A stretch of DNA of 64,000 nt from Cohnella laeviribosi DSM 21336. Its GTDB lineage: Bacteria; Bacillota; Bacilli; Paenibacillales; Paenibacillaceae. The notes below the pieces were generated by a model. It did not search any database. It had not been told where the DNA came from and saw nothing but the letters and a program-made list of their open reading frames with translations. Below, one piece after another: positions 42,953 through 51,086 of this stretch (its first letter is position 1; each line of letters begins with the position of its first letter). The stretch is from the NCBI RefSeq assembly GCF_000378425.1, contig NZ_KB899808.1:62001-126000 (forward strand), read 5' to 3'. Position numbers and translations under genes: made by a program.

Positions 42953-44794
42953 ATGAATGCCAATATCGGCTCGTTGCTTCGGGCGATGATGGGCGAGGTT
43001 CAGCCGTCGGAAAGCGCCCGCGCGCTTGAATTGAGGATCGGCCAGATCGTCAGGGGCGTCCTCGTGGAAATGCTGGATGATGGCGAAGCCGTCCTTAACG
43101 TGAACGGGGTCAAAGTGCGGGCGCGGCTCGAGGCGGAGCTGCCGGTCGGCCGGGGGACGCTGCTGCAAGTCCAGCCCGAGTCCCAAAGCGGCCTCATCGT
43201 GCTGAAGCCGCTGGCGGAGGCGCCCGAAGCCGCTCCGAACGAAGTGGTGCGGGGCGCGCTGAAATCGTTCGGCCTGCCCGACGCGAAATGGGCGGAAGAT
43301 TTGGTCCGAGGGCTCAAGCGCGACGGCTACGCCCTCGACAAAGAGACCGCCGCCTGGTTCCGGCAGGCTCTTGAGGCAAAACCCGCGGGCGCCGGCGCCA
43401 AGGAATGGGCGAATGCCGCCGCCGTGGCGTTCCGGCGCGGCCTTGCGCCGACGGAGGCGACGATCGCTTCGCTGCGGCAGGCGCTGTTCGGGCCGCCGCT
43501 GCATGCGCAGCTGGCGGCGTTCGAGACGCAGCTGGCGGCGTTTGCGGCGGCGGCCAAGCCCGGCAGCGGACAGGCCGAGGCGGCCGGCCGGCTGCTCGGC
43601 CTGCTTGCGGAGGGCGCGGCTTTGCTGTCCGAAGGCGCCCGTCGGACGGCCGAGGACGCCATTGCGCAGCTGCCGCGGCAGCAGGCGGGCCCGGCGGGAG
43701 CCGCGGCCCAGGGGGCCGGCCCAAGCGCGGCGGAACGGCCCGCGGCATCCGGCTCCGGCGCTGTGCAGGCGCCGCTTTCGGCCGCTGCGGTTGCGCCGGA
43801 GGCTCAGCCGGCTGCCGGACAGAAGGCGATGCCGCAGCAGCCGATCCTCATGGTTAGCGGGGGCGGGGCGCGGGCGCAGGCGGCGCCGGGTGCGGGAACG
43901 GTCGCGGGCGCTCCCGGGCGTGTCCCGGCTTCCGGCGCGTCGGCGGGAGAGGAGCCGCAGCGGACCGCTTCTCCGGAAGCCCGGGACGCCGGAGCCGCCG
44001 GCAAGCCGGGCCGGGAAGCCGCCGCGCTTGCGGCCCGTCCTTTCGCAGCCCGGCCGGAGGCTTCGGAGCCGTGGATCGGCCGCTTCCTGCAGTGGCTCGG
44101 CGTCGGGCATGAGCGCCAGGCGCTGCTTCAGCCCGATGCGGGCCCGGCTGCGGCCGCTTTCGGAACGGAGCGGAGCGAAGAGTCCGGGGGCCAAGACGCG
44201 GCCAAAGTCCAAGAGACGCTGAAGGGCGCGCTGCTGGCGCTGGCGGGCCGGGACGATGTCCCCGCGCCGCTGCGCGAGGCGGCAAGCAGCCTGGCGCAGC
44301 AAATCGCCGGCCAGCAGCTGCTGCTCTCCCCCGAGCGGCAAAATACGGGGATGCTGAGCCATATGGTCTTTTTCGTCCCGCTCAAAGGCGAAGACGGCGA
44401 CACGACGGCGACGATCCACGTGCAGACGCGGCGCGGAAGACGCGGCGAATGGGATGCGGACAACTGCCGGCTGCTGTTCGACTTGAAGATGAAGCATTTG
44501 GGCGAGACGCTGGTCGACGTTTCGGTCGTGAACAAGATGGTGTCGCTCAAAATATGGAACGACCGTCCGTGGGTGGCCGACCTGATCGAATCGGCCAGAG
44601 ACGAAGCGCAGGAACGCCTGCTGTCGGCTGGATACCAGCTTTTGTCGCTCAAATCGGCATCCTTGCCGAAGCCGGCCCAGGGAGACGGCGAACCCGCTTC
44701 CGCCGAAGCGTTCCGGCGGCCCGGCGCCGCGGATGCGCCCGCACCGGACGCGTTCGCCGCGAAGCTTTACAGGGGAGTGGATTTTCGCGCATGA
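42953..44794 (+). CDS. ylqG: YlqG-like protein with FliK-type C-terminal domain
   Basis: A 613-residue protein of three parts. The N-terminal 110 residues (ARALELRIGQIVRGVLVEML, ARLEAELPVGRGTLLQVQPE) are globular. The middle, about residues 230-420, is extremely rich in Ala, Gly and Pro. The C-terminal 130 residues (FFVPLKGEDGDTTATIHVQT, LFDLKMKHLGETLVDVSVVN) resemble the flagellar hook-length control domain. Position between rnhB and the FlhB-like ylqH matches B. subtilis YlqG. A role in hook or export control is possible but unproven. Start ATG follows AAAGGAGGC. Confidence 0.75.
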   Translation: MNANIGSLLRAMMGEVQPSESARALELRIGQIVRGVLVEMLDDGEAVLNVNGVKVRARLEAELPVGRGTLLQVQPESQSGLIVLKPLAEAPEAAPNEVVRGALKSFGLPDAKWAEDLVRGLKRDGYALDKETAAWFRQALEAKPAGAGAKEWANAAAVAFRRGLAPTEATIASLRQALFGPPLHAQLAAFETQLAAFAAAAKPGSGQAEAAGRLLGLLAEGAALLSEGARRTAEDAIAQLPRQQAGPAGAAAQGAGPSAAERPAASGSGAVQAPLSAAAVAPEAQPAAGQKAMPQQPILMVSGGGARAQAAPGAGTVAGAPGRVPASGASAGEEPQRTASPEARDAGAAGKPGREAAALAARPFAARPEASEPWIGRFLQWLGVGHERQALLQPDAGPAAAAFGTERSEESGGQDAAKVQETLKGALLALAGRDDVPAPLREAASSLAQQIAGQQLLLSPERQNTGMLSHMVFFVPLKGEDGDTTATIHVQTRRGRRGEWDADNCRLLFDLKMKHLGETLVDVSVVNKMVSLKIWNDRPWVADLIESARDEAQERLLSAGYQLLSLKSASLPKPAQGDGEPASAEAFRRPGAADAPAPDAFAAKLYRGVDFRA

Positions 44795-45123
44795 ATGCCC
44801 AGGATCAACCTCCCAAGCAGCCGCAGCCGCGGACGATCACCAAGAAAGCGGTGGCGCTGAAATACGATCCGGAGCAAGCCCAGGCGCCTGTCGTGGTGGC
44901 GAAAGGGCAAGGGGTTCTCGCCGAGGAGATCTTGCGCCGGGCGAAAGAAGGCGGCGTGCCGGTGCAGGAGGACGCTTCGCTGGTGGAGGTCCTGTCGAAG
45001 CTCGACCTTCAGCAGGAAATTCCGCCGGAACTGTACCGGCTTGTCGCCGAGATTTTGAGCTTTGTCTACCGCACGGACCGGAAAGCCGGGCTGCAGGAAC
45101 GCAAAGCCGACATGTGGACGTGA
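44791..45123 (+). CDS. ylqH: YlqH, FlhB C-terminal-domain-like protein (EscU/YscU family)
   Basis: A 110-residue homologue of the cytosolic domain of FlhB. AVALKYDPEQAQAPVVVAKG matches the part just after the FlhB cleavage site, and EIPPELYRLVAEILSFVYRTD the end of the domain. It lacks the membrane part and the NPTH self-cleavage motif, so it is an FhlB-like stand-in that could bind FliK-type partners such as the YlqG protein encoded just before, with which it overlaps by ATGA. Confidence 0.85.
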   Translation: MNAQDQPPKQPQPRTITKKAVALKYDPEQAQAPVVVAKGQGVLAEEILRRAKEGGVPVQEDASLVEVLSKLDLQQEIPPELYRLVAEILSFVYRTDRKAGLQERKADMWT

Positions 45124-45136
45124 GGAGGCGTTGGCG

Positions 45137-45544
45137 ATGGACGAGACGAAAAAGACGGGCGGCGCCTCCCGTTCCGGCGGCTTCGACCGCCGAAAGCGCG
45201 CCGGGCGGGAAGCGGAAGAAGCCGCAGCCAAGTATTTGGCGGCGCAAGGATACGCCATCATCGAACGGAACTGGCGCTGCCGGACCGGAGAGATCGATCT
45301 GATCGCGGCGGACGGCGGCGTGCTCGTGTTCGTGGAAGTCCGGTCCAGACGCAATCCCTCCCGCTTCGGCTCCGCCGTCGAGGCGTTCTCTTCCGCGAAG
45401 CAAGCCCAGGTCCGCAGCGTCGCAAGCGTGTATCTAGCGATGTCGCGCCAGCAGGTCCGCCCCGTCCGCTTCGATGCGATCGCCGTCACGTTCGGCAGGG
45501 ACGGAAGCGTCAGCGAGCTTCGGCATATTCCGGGCGCTTTCTGA
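45137..45544 (+). CDS. yraN: UPF0102 protein YraN (endonuclease-like fold)
   Basis: A 135-residue protein with RKRAGREAEEAAAKYLAAQGY, then TGEIDLIAADGGVLVFVEVRSR, the restriction-endonuclease-like core E-x-D...E-x-K-type pattern of UPF0102. The exact role is unsettled; homologues are linked to DNA repair or recombination and lie near rnhB and comM/dprA, as here. The ATG at 45137 follows TGAGGAGGCG. Confidence 0.9.
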   Translation: MDETKKTGGASRSGGFDRRKRAGREAEEAAAKYLAAQGYAIIERNWRCRTGEIDLIAADGGVLVFVEVRSRRNPSRFGSAVEAFSSAKQAQVRSVASVYLAMSRQQVRPVRFDAIAVTFGRDGSVSELRHIPGAF

Positions 45545-45618
45545 GCGGGCAGAGGTGGTTGCGGCGTACAGACGGCGAAGCAGCCTTTGCGTAGGACGTC
45601 TGTGCAAGGTACCTGAGC

Positions 45619-45790
45619 AAAATGTGTCTACGCAATGGAACTGCATGCCAACACACGCAATGTCCTTCACGGAACATAACTGCTGCACAAAATGACTGCG
45701 CAATGCAACTGAGTAAAATGGCTACATAATGCTACTGCATTCAACAAATTGCCTACGTAATACAACTGTACGTCATACAGCTGCGCAGAT
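45619..45790. repeat. Degenerate AAAATG...AACTG intergenic repeats
   Basis: Units of about 23-26 bases recur at 45619, 45658, 45689, 45715 and 45746 with a loose consensus AAAATGNCTACGYAATGCAACTG, separated by a few bases. They lie in a 610-base gene-free gap between yraN and comM. Stops are frequent in all frames, so this is not a decayed gene that I can recognise. Confidence 0.6.
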
Positions 45791-45928
45791 GCTATGCAGG
45801 CCAAGGATGTTACGATGCATAACGGCGGCAAATGAATCGGAGCTTGCACCCGTCGTCTTCTTCACAGGCGATCTGATCCGTGTACTTCATATCTGTCTAC
45901 TTTCTTTGTCTTGCGGCAGGAGCTATCA

Positions 45929-46106
45929 TGGAAAAATTCCAATGACCGAAGGCGTTTCCCTCTGAGAAGCCGCTCTACATTGGATTTTTCCATTGAATTT
46001 GCGGGCTTGGGCGGAAAATTCCCTCAACATGGCGTTGTAGATTGGATGAAATCCAAGATAGGTGTAGAAGGCGCTGAAAACGAACCGGCACGTTGGAAAA
46101 AATCCA
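45929..46106. repeat. Four TGGA..TCCA dyad elements, regularly spaced
   Basis: Palindromic cores TGGAAAAATTCCA (45929), TGGATTTTTCCA (45981), TGGATGAAATCCA (46043) and TGGAAAAAATCCA (46094) are 52, 62 and 51 bases apart. A weaker GGAAAATTCC lies at 46013 between the second and third. The first and third spacers share GAAGGCG. They lie just beyond the 3' end of comM and no gene covers them. Confidence 0.75.
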
Positions 46107-46154
46107 GGATAGCCGCAAGCCGACCAACCCCCAACCGCAACCGGCATAAACTCT

Positions 46155-47729
46155 TTATTTGCCGTTCTGGCTCGTGAAGCCCGGCGGGTCGGAAGCCGGC
46201 TTGTCCAGGCAGCGGTACCGCACCGCTTCGGCGACATGCTCGGCTTCGATCCGTTCGCTTGCGGCCAAGTCGGCGATCGTGCGCGACATTTTGAGAATTC
46301 TGTCGTGCGCCCGGTGGCTAAGCCCGAGCCGGTCGTAGATGCCGGCCAGCAGCTTCTCGGCGTCGGGCGCCAAACGGGCGAATTCCGCCAGCTTTCTGCC
46401 CTGAAGCTCGCTGTTCCATCGGATCCCGCTGTTCCGGTAGCGGGCTTTTTGCCGTTCGATCGCCTCGGCCACCCGCTCCCGGGCCCAGGCGGACGTCCAT
46501 TCGCCGGAAGGGGCGCCCCGCCCCGACTGCCGGGGCATCTCCACCTGAAGGTCGATGCGGTCGACGAGCGGCCCCGACAGCCGCGACCGGTAGCGGGCGA
46601 CGGCCGCCGCCGAACAGGTGCAGACGCGGTCGCCGTCAAAGCCCCAATAACCGCAAGGACAGGGATTAAGCGAAACCGCCAGCAAAAAATCCGCCGGAAA
46701 AGCGGTTGAGCCCCGCGCCCGGCCGATCGTCACGCGGCGGTCTTCCAAAGGCTGCCTGAGAGCTTCCAGCGCGCCGCGGGTGAATTCCGGCAGCTCGTCC
46801 AGAAACAGGACGCCGTGATGCGCAAGCGTCACTTCTCCCGGCTTCGGCACCGTTCCGCCGCCGATCAGCCCGGCGACCGAGATCGAATGGTGAGGGGAGC
46901 GGAACGGGCGTCTGCGGATCAATCCCTGACGGCCGCCGAGCTTGCCGCAGACGCTATATATCTTCGTCACGGCGAGCGCTTCCTCGTCGTCCAGCGGCGG
47001 AAGCAGCGTGGGAAGGCGTCGGCACAGCATCGTTTTCCCCGTTCCGGGCGGCCCGACGACCAGAAGGTTGTGCTTCCCGGCCGCGGCGATAAGCAGCGCG
47101 CGCTTGCCGTGCGTTTGGCCGACTACGTCGGCCAGGTCGACATCGTTCGCGAATGCTTCCGTTGCCGCGGGTTCGCCTACGCTCTCCGGCGCGTCGCTGC
47201 AGGCGTTGCCGACGGACCCCGCGCCCCGGGGGCCTTGCTTCCATTCGCCCAGCGAAGCGATGCCGAGCACCTCGATGCCTTCGATCAGCCGCGCTTCGGC
47301 GACGCAGGCCCGGGGCACGATCACGCGGCGCAAGCCTTCGCGCCTTGCCCGCTCGACCATCGGCAGCACGCCCGGAACCGGCCGGACTTCGCCGCTGAGC
47401 GACAGCTCGCCGATGAGCAGAACGCCGTCGAGCCGTTCCTTCGGCAGTTGTCCGCTTGCGCTTAAAATGCCGGCGGCGATGGCCAGATCGTAAGCGCTCC
47501 CTTCCTTGCGCATATCGGCCGGCGCGAGGTTGACGGTGATCCGGTCGAGCGGAAAGGTCATGCCGCCGTTCTGGATGGCGGCGCGCACGCGCTCCACGGA
47601 TTCGCGGACGGCGGGATCGGGGAGCCCGACGATCGCGACCTGGGGCAACCCGGACGAAAGATTGACTTCGACTTCGATCAGGCGCCCTTCGACGCCGACG
47701 ACGCTTGCGCTGAGCATTTTCGCATACAT
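46155..47729 (-). CDS. comM: YifB/ComM family Mg-chelatase-like AAA+ ATPase
   Basis: A 524-residue protein. The N-terminal Lon-protease-like ChlI domain has VEVNLSSGLPQVAIVGLPDPAVRESVERVRAA. The AAA+ core has Walker A GPPGTGKTM and the segment GVLFLDELPEF. The C-terminal Mg_chelatase_C domain has a four-cysteine patch (CPCGYWG, CTCS). ComM is a branch-migration helicase in natural transformation of Gram-negatives; the role in Firmicutes is inferred. It runs opposite to its neighbours and is preceded by a notable leader hairpin. dprA lies about 3.4 kb away. Confidence 0.93.
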   Translation of the reverse strand: MYAKMLSASVVGVEGRLIEVEVNLSSGLPQVAIVGLPDPAVRESVERVRAAIQNGGMTFPLDRITVNLAPADMRKEGSAYDLAIAAGILSASGQLPKERLDGVLLIGELSLSGEVRPVPGVLPMVERARREGLRRVIVPRACVAEARLIEGIEVLGIASLGEWKQGPRGAGSVGNACSDAPESVGEPAATEAFANDVDLADVVGQTHGKRALLIAAAGKHNLLVVGPPGTGKTMLCRRLPTLLPPLDDEEALAVTKIYSVCGKLGGRQGLIRRRPFRSPHHSISVAGLIGGGTVPKPGEVTLAHHGVLFLDELPEFTRGALEALRQPLEDRRVTIGRARGSTAFPADFLLAVSLNPCPCGYWGFDGDRVCTCSAAAVARYRSRLSGPLVDRIDLQVEMPRQSGRGAPSGEWTSAWARERVAEAIERQKARYRNSGIRWNSELQGRKLAEFARLAPDAEKLLAGIYDRLGLSHRAHDRILKMSRTIADLAASERIEAEHVAEAVRYRCLDKPASDPPGFTSQNGK

Positions 47730-47732
47730 GAC

Positions 47733-47780
47733 AAAAAAGCACCCTCCTTCAAACGGTTGCGTTCGCGAAGAAAGGTGCTT
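47733..47780 (-). promoter_or_regulatory. Leader hairpin with U-tract directly before comM
   Basis: On the comM strand AAGCACCTTTCTTC (47780-47767) pairs with GAAGGAGGGTGCTT (47750-47737) over 14 uninterrupted positions, two of them G-U, around a 16-base loop. Six T follow (47738-47733), then GTC and the ATG. The right arm contains the ribosome binding site AAGGAGGG. The structure has the form of an intrinsic terminator and would also hide the ribosome binding site. Confidence 0.85.
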
Positions 47781-47810
47781 CCTTTTCGCCCTATAGGTTC
47801 GATTGCTATT

Positions 47811-47840
47811 AGTCTAGCGGTTCGCATGCGCGTTTGTCAA
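47811..47840 (-). promoter_or_regulatory. Promoter of comM
   Basis: On the minus strand TTGACA (47840-47835) and TAGACT (47816-47811) have an 18-base spacer. Transcription would start near 47804, giving a leader of about 75 bases that includes the whole hairpin before the start codon. Confidence 0.75.
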
Positions 47841-48023
47841 TGCCGCGGGCAGCCGCGGATTATATGCGGATCATATGCAATTTCGGACGGACGCAAGCAT
47901 GAATTCGGTTTTTTTGGAAATTCTATTATCGTTTCCTGTTGATTTGATCGAATCCTGAGATGAAACCATTGCCAAATGGAGCTAAAAAATTGATGAAAAA
48001 AAGAGGAACGCGCGGACAAATAG

Positions 48024-48032
48024 TGATACAAT
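48024..48032 (+). promoter_or_regulatory. Extended -10 promoter of sucCD
   Basis: TGATACAAT (48024-48032) is an extended -10 element about 75 bases before sucC. No good -35 box lies at the right distance. The rest of the 376-base comM-sucC gap is AT-rich with no gene I can see. Confidence 0.6.
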
Positions 48033-48105
48033 AATGGAGGTTTCGGTGCGATCGCAAGCGCCGATATGTTCTTCAGATGCGTGTTAAACGGGAGGATGCA
48101 GGATC

Positions 48106-49266
48106 ATGAATATTCATGAGTATCAAGGCAAGGAAGTCTTGAGACAGTACGGCGTCACCGTCCCTCGCGGCAAAGTCGCGTTCTCGGTTGACGAAGCGGT
48201 CAAAGCCGCCGAAGAACTGGGCACGCCGGTTACGGTCGTCAAAGCGCAAATCCATGCGGGCGGCCGCGGCAAGGCGGGCGGCGTCAAAGTGGCGAAAGGG
48301 CTCGACCAGGTTCGGGAATACGCGGAGCAGCTTCTCGGCAAAGTGCTGGTTACCCACCAGACCGGTCCGGAAGGCAAGGAAGTCAAACGCCTCCTGATCG
48401 AAGAAGGCTGCGACATTAAAAAAGAATATTACATCGGTCTCGTCGTGGACCGCAGCACCGGACGCATCGTGGTCATGGGATCGGAAGAAGGCGGCACGGA
48501 AATCGAAGAAGTCGCGGCCCGCTCGCCGGAGAAAATCATCAAGGAAGTCGTCGATCCGGCCGTCGGTCTGCAAACGTTCCAGGCGCGCAGGCTCGCTTAC
48601 GCCATCAACATTCCGAACGAGCTGGTCAACAAGGCGACCAAGTTCATTTTGGCGCTGTACAACGCATTCGTCGACAAGGATTGTTCGATTGCCGAGATCA
48701 ATCCGCTCGTCGTCACGGGCGACGGCAACGTCGTGGCGCTTGACGCGAAGCTGAACTTCGATTCCAACGCTCTGTTCCGCCACAAGGACATTTTGGAACT
48801 GCGCGATCTGGACGAAGAAGACGAAAAGGAAATTCAGGCGTCCAAATTCGATCTGTCCTACATCGCGCTGGACGGCAACATCGGCTGCATGGTCAACGGG
48901 GCCGGGCTGGCGATGGCGACGATGGACATCATCAAATATTACGGCGGGGAGCCGGCAAACTTCCTTGACGTCGGCGGCGGCGCGACGAAAGAGAAGGTTA
49001 CCGAAGCGTTCAAAATCATTTTGTCCGACAAGAACGTCAAAGGCATTTTCGTCAACATTTTCGGCGGCATCATGAAGTGCGACGTTATTGCGGAGGGCGT
49101 TGTGGCGGCGGCCCGCGAGCTCGGTCTGGACAAGCCGCTCGTCGTTCGCCTGGAAGGCACCAACGTTCAGCTGGGCAAGGAAATTTTGAACAACTCCGGG
49201 CTCAATATCGTAGCTGCGGATTCGATGGCCGACGGCGCGCAAAAAATCGTGTCGCTCGTGAAATGA
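48106..49266 (+). CDS. sucC: Succinyl-CoA synthetase beta subunit
   Basis: A 386-residue ATP-grasp subunit. [17 protein letters not shown] and [16 protein letters not shown] are the SucC N-terminal signatures; [13 protein letters not shown] and [16 protein letters not shown] the C-terminal ones. With SucD it makes ATP or GTP from succinyl-CoA in the citric acid cycle. Start ATG follows GGGAGGAT; sucD starts 31 bases after the stop. Confidence 0.98.
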   Translation: MNIHEYQGKEVLRQYGVTVPRGKVAFSVDEAVKAAEELGTPVTVVKAQIHAGGRGKAGGVKVAKGLDQVREYAEQLLGKVLVTHQTGPEGKEVKRLLIEEGCDIKKEYYIGLVVDRSTGRIVVMGSEEGGTEIEEVAARSPEKIIKEVVDPAVGLQTFQARRLAYAINIPNELVNKATKFILALYNAFVDKDCSIAEINPLVVTGDGNVVALDAKLNFDSNALFRHKDILELRDLDEEDEKEIQASKFDLSYIALDGNIGCMVNGAGLAMATMDIIKYYGGEPANFLDVGGGATKEKVTEAFKIILSDKNVKGIFVNIFGGIMKCDVIAEGVVAAARELGLDKPLVVRLEGTNVQLGKEILNNSGLNIVAADSMADGAQKIVSLVK

Positions 49267-49297
49267 CAAGGGAGAACGAACCGGGGAGTGTGAAGTC

Positions 49298-50224
49298 ATG
49301 AGTATTTTGATCGATAAAAACACCAAGGTGATCACCCAGGGCATTACGGGGGCGACGGGTCTGTTCCACGCCAAAGGAGCCTTGGATTACGGCACGCAAA
49401 TGGTCGGCGGCGTTACGCCGGGCAAGGGCGGACAAAAAGTCGACATTACGCTCGAAAACGGAAATACGGTATCGCTACCGATTTTCAACACGGTTAAGGA
49501 AGCGGTAGCCGCGACCGGCGCTACGGCGTCCGTCATCTACGTGGCGCCTCCGTTTGCGGCCGACGCCATCATGGAAGCGGTCGACGCGGAGCTCGACCTT
49601 GTCATCTGTATCACCGAAGGCATTCCGGTGCTGGATATGGTGAAGGTCAAACGCTACATGGAAGGCAAGAAAACGCGGCTGATCGGGCCGAACTGCCCGG
49701 GCGTCATTACGCCGGGAGAATGCAAAATCGGCATCATGCCGGGCTACATCCACAAGAAAGGCCATGTAGGCGTCGTGTCCCGTTCCGGCACGCTGACGTA
49801 CGAAGCGGTTCACCAGCTCACCAACCGCGGCATCGGCCAATCTTCCGCCGTCGGCATCGGCGGCGATCCGGTCAAAGGCTCCGAGTTCATCGACATTCTT
49901 CGCCTCTTTAACGAGGACCCGGACACCTACGCCGTCATCATGATCGGCGAGATCGGCGGTACGGCCGAAGAAGAAGCGGCCGAATGGATCAAGGCGAACA
50001 TGACGAAGCCGGTCGTCGGCTTCATCGGCGGCGCTACGGCGCCTCCCGGCAAGCGCATGGGTCATGCCGGCGCGATCATCTCCGGCGGCAAGGGCACGGC
50101 GGCCGAAAAGATCGCAAAGCTCGAGGAATGCGGCATCCGCGTCGCTCCGACGCCCGCCGAAATGGGCGCAACGCTGGTCAAAGTCCTCGAGGAACGCGGC
50201 CTGCTTGAGAAATGCAAAAGCTAA
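49298..50224 (+). CDS. sucD: Succinyl-CoA synthetase alpha subunit
   Basis: A 308-residue subunit. The CoA-binding Rossmann domain has [36 protein letters not shown] contains the histidine that is phosphorylated during catalysis. It follows sucC and is closed by a strong terminator. In B. subtilis sucCD also lie just before dprA-topA. Confidence 0.98.
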   Translation: MSILIDKNTKVITQGITGATGLFHAKGALDYGTQMVGGVTPGKGGQKVDITLENGNTVSLPIFNTVKEAVAATGATASVIYVAPPFAADAIMEAVDAELDLVICITEGIPVLDMVKVKRYMEGKKTRLIGPNCPGVITPGECKIGIMPGYIHKKGHVGVVSRSGTLTYEAVHQLTNRGIGQSSAVGIGGDPVKGSEFIDILRLFNEDPDTYAVIMIGEIGGTAEEEAAEWIKANMTKPVVGFIGGATAPPGKRMGHAGAIISGGKGTAAEKIAKLEECGIRVAPTPAEMGATLVKVLEERGLLEKCKS

Positions 50225-50273
50225 GCGTAAAATAAGAACCGTATCGCATTAACAACGGACAGCACGGACAGGC

Positions 50274-50322
50274 AAGCAGCCTTCCGCTCCCCCGCAACGG
50301 GGGGTGGAGGGCTGCTTTTTTT
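50274..50322 (+). terminator. Terminator of sucCD
   Basis: AGCAGCC..CC..CCCCC (from 50274) pairs with GGGGG..GG..GGGCTGCT (to 50315), followed by a T-run. It opens an 860-base gene-free gap (50225-51086) that carries the next three repeat families. Confidence 0.9.
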
Positions 50323-50479
50323 GCCTTATTGTCGGAGGAACGGTTCGGCTTTCTTTCGCTTGACCGGCCGCGCTGCCGTCTTCGCCTTCGCAACGGCAGT
50401 CTGCTCCTTTGCTGCAAGGAGGAGGGATAAAATTCCTTTTTGTCCGATCCCAGTCGACGTTTCCCAAACATGCCTGCAC

Positions 50480-50600
50480 GTACCGTTTTGTTCAAAGTGG
50501 TGGCATTGCTCATTTGTCCGTACCGTTTTCCGGTGGGCAAGCAGCATTCACGATTTGTACGAACCGTGTTCCGTCGGCTATGGCATATGCACCCGTTTGT
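50480..50600. repeat. Three degenerate 40-bp tandem units
   Basis: Units begin with GTACCGTTTT at 50480 and 50520 and GAACCGTGTT at 50561, a period of 40-41 bases, and each ends in a CATTTGTCC/CGATTTGTAC/CCGTTTGTA-like stretch. It lies in the gap after sucD and no gene covers it. Confidence 0.7.
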
Positions 50601-50783
50601 AAGTGCCTTTTGCGCAACTGCAACGCCCTTTTTGGGGAGAGAGGGCGATCGAAGTGCACCAAAAGCAACTGGGCTTCGCATGAGCGCCGAATTTCGCTGG
50701 AACGACCGCCTAAGTGCAGAAAAGGCAATTGCATTGGCGACAAAGCGGCGGCCGGGCTCTCGAATTGCTTTTGGGGCAACTGG
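50601..50783. repeat. Four 21-bp AAKTGC-N9-GCAAYTG elements, regularly spaced
   Basis: Elements of exactly 21 bases start at 50601, 50652, 50712 and 50763. Each has the form AAGTGC or AATTGC, seven to nine variable bases, then GCAACTG or GCAATTG, a partial dyad. Spacers are 30, 39 and 30 bases, so starts are 51, 60 and 51 apart. The spacer sequences differ. This is much like the spacing of the unrelated elements at 45929-46106. Confidence 0.78.
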
Positions 50784-50858
50784 AAAACGGCTTCGACCGT
50801 AAAAAATCAAAAAGCGGGTCGGCCTAGCCATCAAGCCGCAAGGAACCTTCCCGCAAAG

Positions 50859-51007
50859 AAATCCCGACATAAATCCCGACATAAATCCCGACATAAATCC
50901 CGACGTGAATCTCAAGCAAATCTCGATGTAAATCCTAATGTAATATGTAAATCCAATGCAAATCTAACGTGAATCCCAACGCGAAGCCCAACGGTAACCG
51001 CAACAAT
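50859..51007. repeat. 12-bp AAATCCCGACAT tandem array that decays
   Basis: Four near-perfect AAATCCCGACAT units (50859-50906) are followed by about eight increasingly divergent ones up to 51007, all keeping an AATCC..AACG-like pattern. One 6-base and one 1-base phase slip occur. On the minus strand it would read as repeated GFMS if translated, but no ribosome binding site supports that. Confidence 0.82.
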
Positions 51008-51086
51008 CAACCCCACGGAAGCGTTGGGCGTTCGGGCACTCTTCGGCGATATTAGTTTATCCTTATAATTGGAAGGAGCACGAAAC

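Noticed and set aside
47968-47984. Catabolite-responsive element (cre) before sucC
   Set aside because: TGAAACCATTGCCA misses the central CG and another fixed position of the cre consensus.
50601-50783. CRISPR array in the sucD-dprA gap
   Set aside because: The 21-bp elements are too diverged from one another, spacers alternate 30 and 39 bases, there are only four copies and no cas genes nearby.
50178-50915. Minus-strand open frame with GFMS repeats
   Set aside because: The repeat comes from the 12-bp DNA array; the frame runs through the sucD terminator and 3' end and has no ribosome binding site.
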